Positions 58,050-64,000 of a DNA stretch of 64,000 bases are shown here, one piece after another. The DNA comes from Glutinoglossum americanum. Lineage: Eukaryota > Ascomycota > Geoglossomycetes > Geoglossales > Geoglossaceae. The stretch's first letter is position 1. The number at the start of each line of letters is the position of its first letter. The position numbers and the translations under genes are program-made. A model generated the notes under the pieces. It saw only the letters and a list, made by a program, of their open reading frames with translations. It did not search any database and was not told where the DNA came from. The stretch covers positions 28,734-92,733 of the forward strand of contig JAGHQL010000105.1 of the NCBI GenBank assembly GCA_020080175.1. Reading direction: 5' to 3'.

Positions 58050-61000
58050 TCACTTCTCGAGCGCTTGGCAAACCGGTCGACCTAACAGCTCAAGTGAGAT
58101 TAGTGCGGAAATGCTGGTATCACGACAGGGGTAACTGACATATTTGCGAATTTCATTATTTGCAGTATTCTGGTCAGTCCAGAATTTCAGAGTAGCGAGC
58201 TCATCGACAGCGTCGTCTGTCTATTAACTATTTAGCTGATGCTGCTGAGGCTACATTACAACAACTTACCTCTGGATTTTTGAGCAGATCATACATATAC
58301 TGCAGGACTGTGTGGATGTGGTAACTTGGTTTCCATCCTTTGGCGAAAATAGCGTGGCAGACCCGTCCATGCTACGTTTTGTTAGAGCTGCGGGTAAAAT
58401 GGCAACGGATCGCATGGGAGCATACCTTAGTGATGTTTGGATGGAGTATTGGGGTCACGAATCGTACCATCGGCGGCGTTTGCGGGAACGTCTCCGTCAT
58501 ATGCACGGTGAGGACAAACGTGCCACCCTCATACGGCGACGATGGAGGACCTTCCATGGCGACCTGCCAAAAAGACATGGCCGTTTCGTTGACGTAGGCG
58601 TCTAGATATCGGTGCTCATTCGATCGCAAGAATGAGATTTCGTTGAGGCAAACTTTCCCCAATGACATGGCGGATCCATCTGATGACACGGAAAGTGTAC
58701 CGGACGATAGGCGGTTGCGCGAAACTAAAGTTGACGCACTCGAATAGGCGGTTGATGACAGTCTACCCCGGTCAGGAATGAGCCCTGCCGCGAGGGTTGA
58801 CGTTCGTGTTTGGCCGGGGGTGGTGGACCTTGTGGGGAAATACCTTCCCACATCGTTTAAGGACACGAAACTCCCGCTCTCCAGCGGATGCGGGCGACAA
58901 GGCGGGAAATCGTATGTACTTTTCATGTCCGGTTTCTTGGGAGCAGATGTAGAGTAAAATGTAATCGGAACCCTTTCGATGTCTGGTCTGGCTGAGATGT
59001 CCAGAAACGGTTCGAGAAGGAAGGTCTGGAAAAGCAATAGTCTTGATGTCGGACAGAATGCATACCCGCCGGTATGTTTGGACATTTTGAAGAGGTCAGT
59101 CGTTGACGACGACCCGATGACAATAGAGTCGAGAACGACCTCCGCGTCGTATAGCTCCTTACAGAGTTCGTCCGGCTTCGTCTTGGACTCGTTGTCCTCC
59201 CCATCCGTCAAGGCAATGATGCGGAGCTTTGTCTTCGGGTGCTTCGACTTGAATGCAACTAGCATGTCCTTTCCCTTCTTGAGAGCGTCCCAAAGCGCAG
59301 TACACCCGTTGGCGCCTTTATTGCCCATCATACTTTTGAACTCCTTGGACAACCTCGAAAGCTCCATGCTTATGTCGACTGCATTCCTGGAGGAGAAAGT
59401 GACCACGCCAACATAATTACTGACCATATGATAACCCACCATCCGCGCAATAACATTCTCAAAGACCTGCTTAGCTTCATCCAGCTTTCTCAAACCATTT
59501 GGAGCCCCAATCCAGCTTTCCCCGAGGCTGTCGTCCATGCTATAGCTGAGATCAAAACAGATCACTATCGCTTCTTGAGGAGAGGCAAAGTCTAGGGCGG
59601 GCGCGCTAGCGTGCTCCCATTCATCGACTTCCCATGTACCCTCCAGTTTCCGCTGTTTAATGACTGGCTGCAGAGTTTGCAAAAGAGACTGCCCGGGATT
59701 TGTATCCAACAAATCGGTACCGGTAATCGCATTCCATGTTGATGGTTGGAGGTCTTTGAAATATCCAGCGTTCATGCCGTATATAGAGACGTACCCTTCC
59801 TTGGAAAGGGTGATCGCGGTACCGAAAGTCTCGTCAAGATCATTAGGAGCTGTCATTCGGAAGCGCTGATTAGCGTTAGCACTAGCAAGGAGGAGGCTAA
59901 ACTCCTTGCAAATTGGGGTGCGTTTATGATCAAGTGGCCTGTCAATGGCATCCCGAAAGTCTATATAGTAGTCCTCGATACCGTTATAGCGGCCCCACAT
60001 CGCAAGAGCTAGCAGGTGGGCATTTTCCCTGCAGTTCGATTGCGTCCAAACCTTGATTTTTCGCTTGCTCCGTTGCAGGGAGGCTGAGGACGATTCCATC
60101 GGGTCACCCCCAGCCTCAAATTCAACTATTTCGCATTTTTTGCCTGGGCGGTAGTCATTTTGCTCAGTCTCCTCCTTCATTTCTTCGAATGTCACATTTC
60201 TGACAAGCGCAGCCTCAGGATCATCAACCTCATCAGGCAACCCGCGGTATTCTGAGTCCATCCATGCAAATATTTGCCTGGAGCCTTCGAGGATCGATCT
60301 GGCGTTCCCATTCACATGCTCTCCTGGAACCATTCTGAGTGCAAGCTCTCGAAAACACGTTGCCAATGTGGCTACAGCTGAAGGCACAAATTTGTTCTCG
60401 GCTCCCAACACCTGTAGAGCTTCCAGAGCCGGAGGAAAGTGTGTGACCTTGAAGAGCGTTTTGAGCAAACGACTCAATATAGGGCGCTTTGTAGCCTCGG
60501 CCATAACGACTTTAAGGCAGGTCTGGAATGTCGCAATTCCACGTTCAGAGGATTCAAAACCCCATAGGTCCTGTGGTCTATCTTCATCGGCAGAGGCTTT
60601 ACTCGTAGGGAACACGAAGATGTCCAAGGGTTGTTCAAGACTTCCAGCGCACCCGAGACTGGCCAACGATGTTTCCTCATCTGTGGTACGGAGAGCACAT
60701 GCTGTGAGGGACAGCTCTACCCGGAAGTTGGAGATCGTAGGCGCTTCATTAGAGGCTGGTGCACGATAGATTCGGTCTGCTGCGATGTCCCTGAGGCTGT
60801 GGATGGATGTGCGCCGGTTTATCGGATTCTTGTCTGGTGGTATCGCAGACAAGGTTGGAAAATCCAATGCCTGACCGGGTGTAATCCAGCGAACATAAAT
60901 AAGGTCACTCTCTAAGGTTGAAAGCTGGAGGGGTCAGCGAGGGTTTAACAGCTTAGCTTTTAGAATATGGCTTACTTCGCCCTTTGAGATAGGTCCAAGC

Positions 61001-61266
61001 CAAATATCATCTCCCTCCAGGATGTCAAGAATATTATCCTCGGGGAATGCGATTGGTCCATCTTCTGATTCAAGCCGAAGTACGAGCTCCCCAGGAGGGG
61101 TTGGGAGTTTGAGGATGTGAGCTCGCCGTGAAGCCTCGGATTGCAGCTCCGAGACCGTCGTTGAAGGGTCTATGGGAATCACAATCTTAGTTGCCCCATA
61201 CAAGGTGACGACAACCTTCGTCGGCCCTCGAGTCGAACTTGCCCCTGAGTGGGTGCTGTTTGGCAT
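58050..61266 (-). CDS. Fusion protein: ubiquitin-like domain, VWA domain, E2 ubiquitin-conjugating domain
   Basis: Four exons (61266-60976, 60924-58426, 58371-58270, 58220-58050) are all in phase with good splice sites, giving 1,020 residues. Residues about 15-90 look like a ubiquitin-type beta-grasp (TKVVVTLYGATKIVIPID, then a helix ELQSEASRRA). Residues about 100-540 are an unrecognised, helix-rich region. Residues about 545-730 form a VWA domain with MIDAS DLSYS, GANGCTALWDAL and ALTDGEDN. Then a Ser/Thr-rich linker. Residues about 860-1015 are a UBC/E2 domain: WQVAMEGPPSSPYEGGTF, the PxxPP loop region and HPNI, then HGRVCHAIFAKGW with the catalytic Cys at about residue 935, then YHIHTVLQYMYDLLKNPE. 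So the E2 active site is intact. Inferred: a self-contained ubiquitylation factor with a metal-binding adhesion-like module, maybe recruiting a substrate. The combination is unusual. Confidence 0.85.
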
Positions 61267-63164
61267 TGAGCAGTAGAGATACAAAACTAAATCTCTCGGT
61301 GTATTAGGAAAGACCGTCCGATTGAATAGCAGAGGAACCGCACTTTGTGCGGCAGACTAATGCGCAGGGAACAAAGATGTATTATAGGGGCAGCATCACA
61401 ACCTAACCCCCCACCGAAGCTTACACTTTGTTACCCTTATCTATTAACTTACCGATGCTCGGCGGCATCAACGTAAAGGCCATGCAAGGCTGAATCGTAT
61501 TGTACCAACCTACCACCCCCTCAAGCCCCAAGGCAGACTTTGTAGCCCCACTGGATGCAATGCAGCCATTGGTTGTCCTACGACCCGAGAGTCTTTAAGC
61601 GTCCGATTAGGGGCCTGTATTTGGTTGACAAACTGCAAGAACAGACTCTCGTCCAATTGCATACTAGATATACCCTCGCATCGACCGTGGGAGCTGCATT
61701 TAGACCCCGCATTTGAGGCATTTAAGGACGGTTGCGTTGTGTATGACGGCAGCTTCATAGAGCCTTGCCAAATGAAAGTGGCGAGCGATTGGGCCGTTTG
61801 AACCCGCTTCACACTTTGCAGACCCTGCGCCAACCACAAGCTACCACAACACGACAAGGCGTTATCAATCGACAGCCTTAAATATTTTATTTTAATTTAT
61901 TTTATGGTGGGTTGTCACACGCTCTCGCTTTCCATCGCACCCTGTTCGTGATGTATTGAGAGTAACTTTTTCCTACATAGAATGGTGTATGGTGGGAAAT
62001 GCCAGGCTGCCCAAATATGTAAGATCCGATACGAATTTGGCAAAATTAATTCATCTGTTCTGGCTCCTTGCATGTAGAATCACTGGTGCCTCAAGCCGGA
62101 TTATTTTTGCTGGCCGCCTCCATAGCCTCGATGACCAGCAGGGCTACTTCTAGCCAATCATTCACCCAGCCGTGACCGACTTTGTCCATCCTATTGCATG
62201 GCACTATAGTGGCGTTTCATATCATGCGTCTCAGCAGCTGCCTTTCCCTACCCACAGTTCGCTTTCTCACTTAGCTATTTGAGTTGTCTCGTGCTTCCTA
62301 GTTACTGCTTGGTGTGGAAGAAAGTGAATAAGGTGGTTTGATTTGAGCGGGTGGTATGAGAACTTATAGATACAGCGTTAACCCACAGGTGGTGTCGAGA
62401 CAGTCCCCAGCATTTAGTCTTTGCCTCAAGACCATCGGCTTAAATAGACTTTACGTTCTTCTCTCCATGCTGGCTACCCCTGTATTTCAACAGCCGCGAA
62501 TCACGACTCAAATCGATTGACTTGGAATGCCCATTAGTTACTTAATTGGCGTGTGTCTATGCAACGAGAGCCGGTGTGCCACACACCGTCTCCGGACATC
62601 GCCGGCTCTTCACCACCACCATCAACCAAATAAATGGGACCGATGCAGCCTTGAACTGGAAGATTTCTTCTAGTTGTCGAATTTGCGACACGAAAATAAT
62701 TGGGCTTGTAGCCTTTTCGCCAAGATCACGGTAGATAGTTATGCGACTAGGCTGCATGCTCCCGAGATGCACTGCGTCACGAAGTCCCCTCCATATTTAC
62801 AGTGCTTGCTCATACGTATTTCATACAACCCTGAATGCTCGTGTATCTAGTAGCCGTTGGAAATAGGTGCCTTGGTGCAGTCATGTCATGTGATGTTGGC
62901 AATGCCAGCGCCAGCGCTTGCCTACCTGGTCCACGATCTACATTTGTTTGCTAGTCTTCAATGCGAGCCATCAATCCACCCATCCAGCAGCAACAAGCAT
63001 CACTTTTTCTGGTCAAACCAGATGTCGTACGTAGAGAGCGGCTCGTATCCATCAAGTTACTGGGTTTAGCCTGCTTTACAGCGATGACAAAGTAAGCCTT
63101 GACTAAAGCAGCTTCCAGAGCATTCTTGTTCTTTAAATAGCTTTAAGCTGTCAGTTCGTTCTTG
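61267..63164. other. Intergenic region, no gene seen
   Basis: AT-rich patch at about 61876-61905. Open segments here are short, and none has a recognisable product. It may include the downstream remnant of the NACHT pseudogene, but I could not trace it below about 63165. Confidence 0.4.
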
Positions 63165-64000
63165 CTTGTAGCTCATCCATCCTTACCGGGCGAGCGGTGA
63201 ACGCTAGCTATTCAAAAATCCTTATCGATTTTACCCAGCGAGATGGGTCAATCTGTAAAAGGATTCACTCGTATGTTTCGTCCAACGACTGTGGTGGAGA
63301 ATTTGGCTTTTCCGAAGCATGTTGGGTGTCAAACAGTTCCGTAGAATATCGAGTTGGCAAGCCGCCCGCCGGAACCTGAACCTGAATGTTAGACCCCGGG
63401 TGGGAAGGTGACTCGTAAAATAGACTAACATCCCGTGTGCTTACCCCAACAATGTTTCTTCAATGTCCCTTAGAAGAGGAACCGGTCACCTCGACAGTTT
63501 GCTGTCTTGTTCGAGAAGCGCTCTAACGTACAACTTGATGTCTTCATCAACGGAGAGATCGTGTACACATATATTGTGCGTCATTATTGGTGCGAGTCCG
63601 ATCTCAATCTTGGGAAGCTGCCTACTGAAAACGAGAACATGCAAATTCGGAAGTGCCCAGTTCTGGATGCATTTCAGCACTTGTCTAATCTCCTTGACGT
63701 TCTCGAGGTCGCCTAAAGCGTCGACTACCAATTACGCCACATGGAACTTCAGGAGTAGTTGGCGTAGAATGAGCAATATGATTCACAATATAGGCCGGAG
63801 TTTACCGCCTTCATGCTGCGCAAACAGGGTCTCCGGCTCCTCAGGGAACTTGCTGCGCTGAATAGATAGCTGCACTATCAATAATCGGATAACAGCCCCC
63901 ACGCTCCGTTCCGCATCACCGCTGAGATCAAGATAAAAATAGCTGTTGTAGGCTATGGCGATTCTCGCGGTATGGTGGAGGAGTTCGGTATGTATGACGT
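63165..64000 (-). pseudogene. Decayed NACHT (NLR-type) gene, truncated by the window edge
   Basis: Reading leftwards from 64000, one frame gives family sequence in order: IAYNSYFYLDLSGDAERSV, VQLSIQRSKFPEEPETLFAQ, then LRQLLLKFHVA-stop-LVVDALGD (Walker B region, normally VVDALDE), and ALPNLHVLVFSRQLPKIE. After an in-phase intron of about 60 nt comes FRRAACQLDILRNCLTPN, then LDETYE-stop-ILLQIDPS and LAFTARPVRMDEL. In-frame stops: TGA and TAA before and at the Walker B strand; TGA where LSRW has its Trp; TAA in GKAHGM; TGA in YERILLQ; TAG before LAFTARP. Several are G-to-A or C-to-T changes. The Walker A region and the effector domain lie beyond the edge. This is a dead copy of a fungal NLR. 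Confidence 0.8.

Noticed and set aside
61510-61857. 115-codon minus-strand frame
   Set aside because: Opens with a non-ATG codon and has no domain or splice support.
63231-63431. 66-codon minus-strand frame as a separate small gene
   Set aside because: It includes the intron and an out-of-frame reading of the NACHT pseudogene.

Overview
The window is nuclear DNA from a filamentous ascomycete (Pezizomycotina). The coding regions are split by short introns, mostly about 45-100 nt, with GT...AG ends. The proteins are of fungal types: HET, NACHT, Clr5-ankyrin, HeLo-like, an ABCC transporter, and a CCCH/NFX1-type helicase. I recognise no rRNA, tRNA, CRISPR array or intact transposon. Intron boundaries below were worked out by hand from splice sites and reading phase. 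They are most secure where the joined protein matches a family across the junction.

Layout. 0.2-1.3 kb: a poorly resolved membrane protein (-). 2.2-8.4 kb: a HeLo-like/pseudokinase protein (-), divergent from a protein kinase (+) and an ankyrin/membrane protein (+) that may be the same gene. 9.0-11.9 kb: two cell-surface proteins (-), one with a single transmembrane segment and one VWA protein with a GPI-like tail. 13.5-18.6 kb: a large sacsin-like GHKL-ATPase protein (-). 19.7-21.4 kb: a decayed HET gene (+). 22.5-23.4 kb: a C2H2 protein (-). 24.3-25.3 kb: a degenerate tandem repeat of about 60 bp. 25.4-25.9 kb: a small hypothetical gene (+). 26.2-32.4 kb: an NFX1-type zinc-finger helicase (-) with an apparent one-base frameshift. 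34.1-39.3 kb: an ABCC/MRP transporter (-). 40.7-44.1 kb: a Clr5-ankyrin protein (-). 44.9-45.8 kb: a C2H2 protein (-). 45.8-49.4 kb: gene-poor. 49.4-49.9 kb: a small fungal protein (-). 50.4-52.6 kb: an intact HET gene (-). 54.3-56.5 kb: a protein kinase with a repetitive tail (+). 58.1-61.3 kb: a fusion of a ubiquitin-like domain, VWA and E2 (-). 63.2-64.0 kb: a decayed NACHT gene (-) running off the right edge.

Functionally this looks like an accessory region rich in non-self recognition and regulated-cell-death families: a HeLo-like pseudokinase, a kinase with ankyrin repeats, two HET genes (one dead), a dead NACHT gene, a Clr5-ankyrin gene and a GHKL ATPase. It is interleaved with ordinary genes (ABC transporter, helicase). 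Two arrangements look most novel. One is the divergent pair of a HeLo-like pseudokinase and a kinase/ankyrin gene, which resembles the animal MLKL/RIPK layout. The other is the single polypeptide carrying a ubiquitin-like fold, a VWA domain and a complete E2 ubiquitin-conjugating domain.
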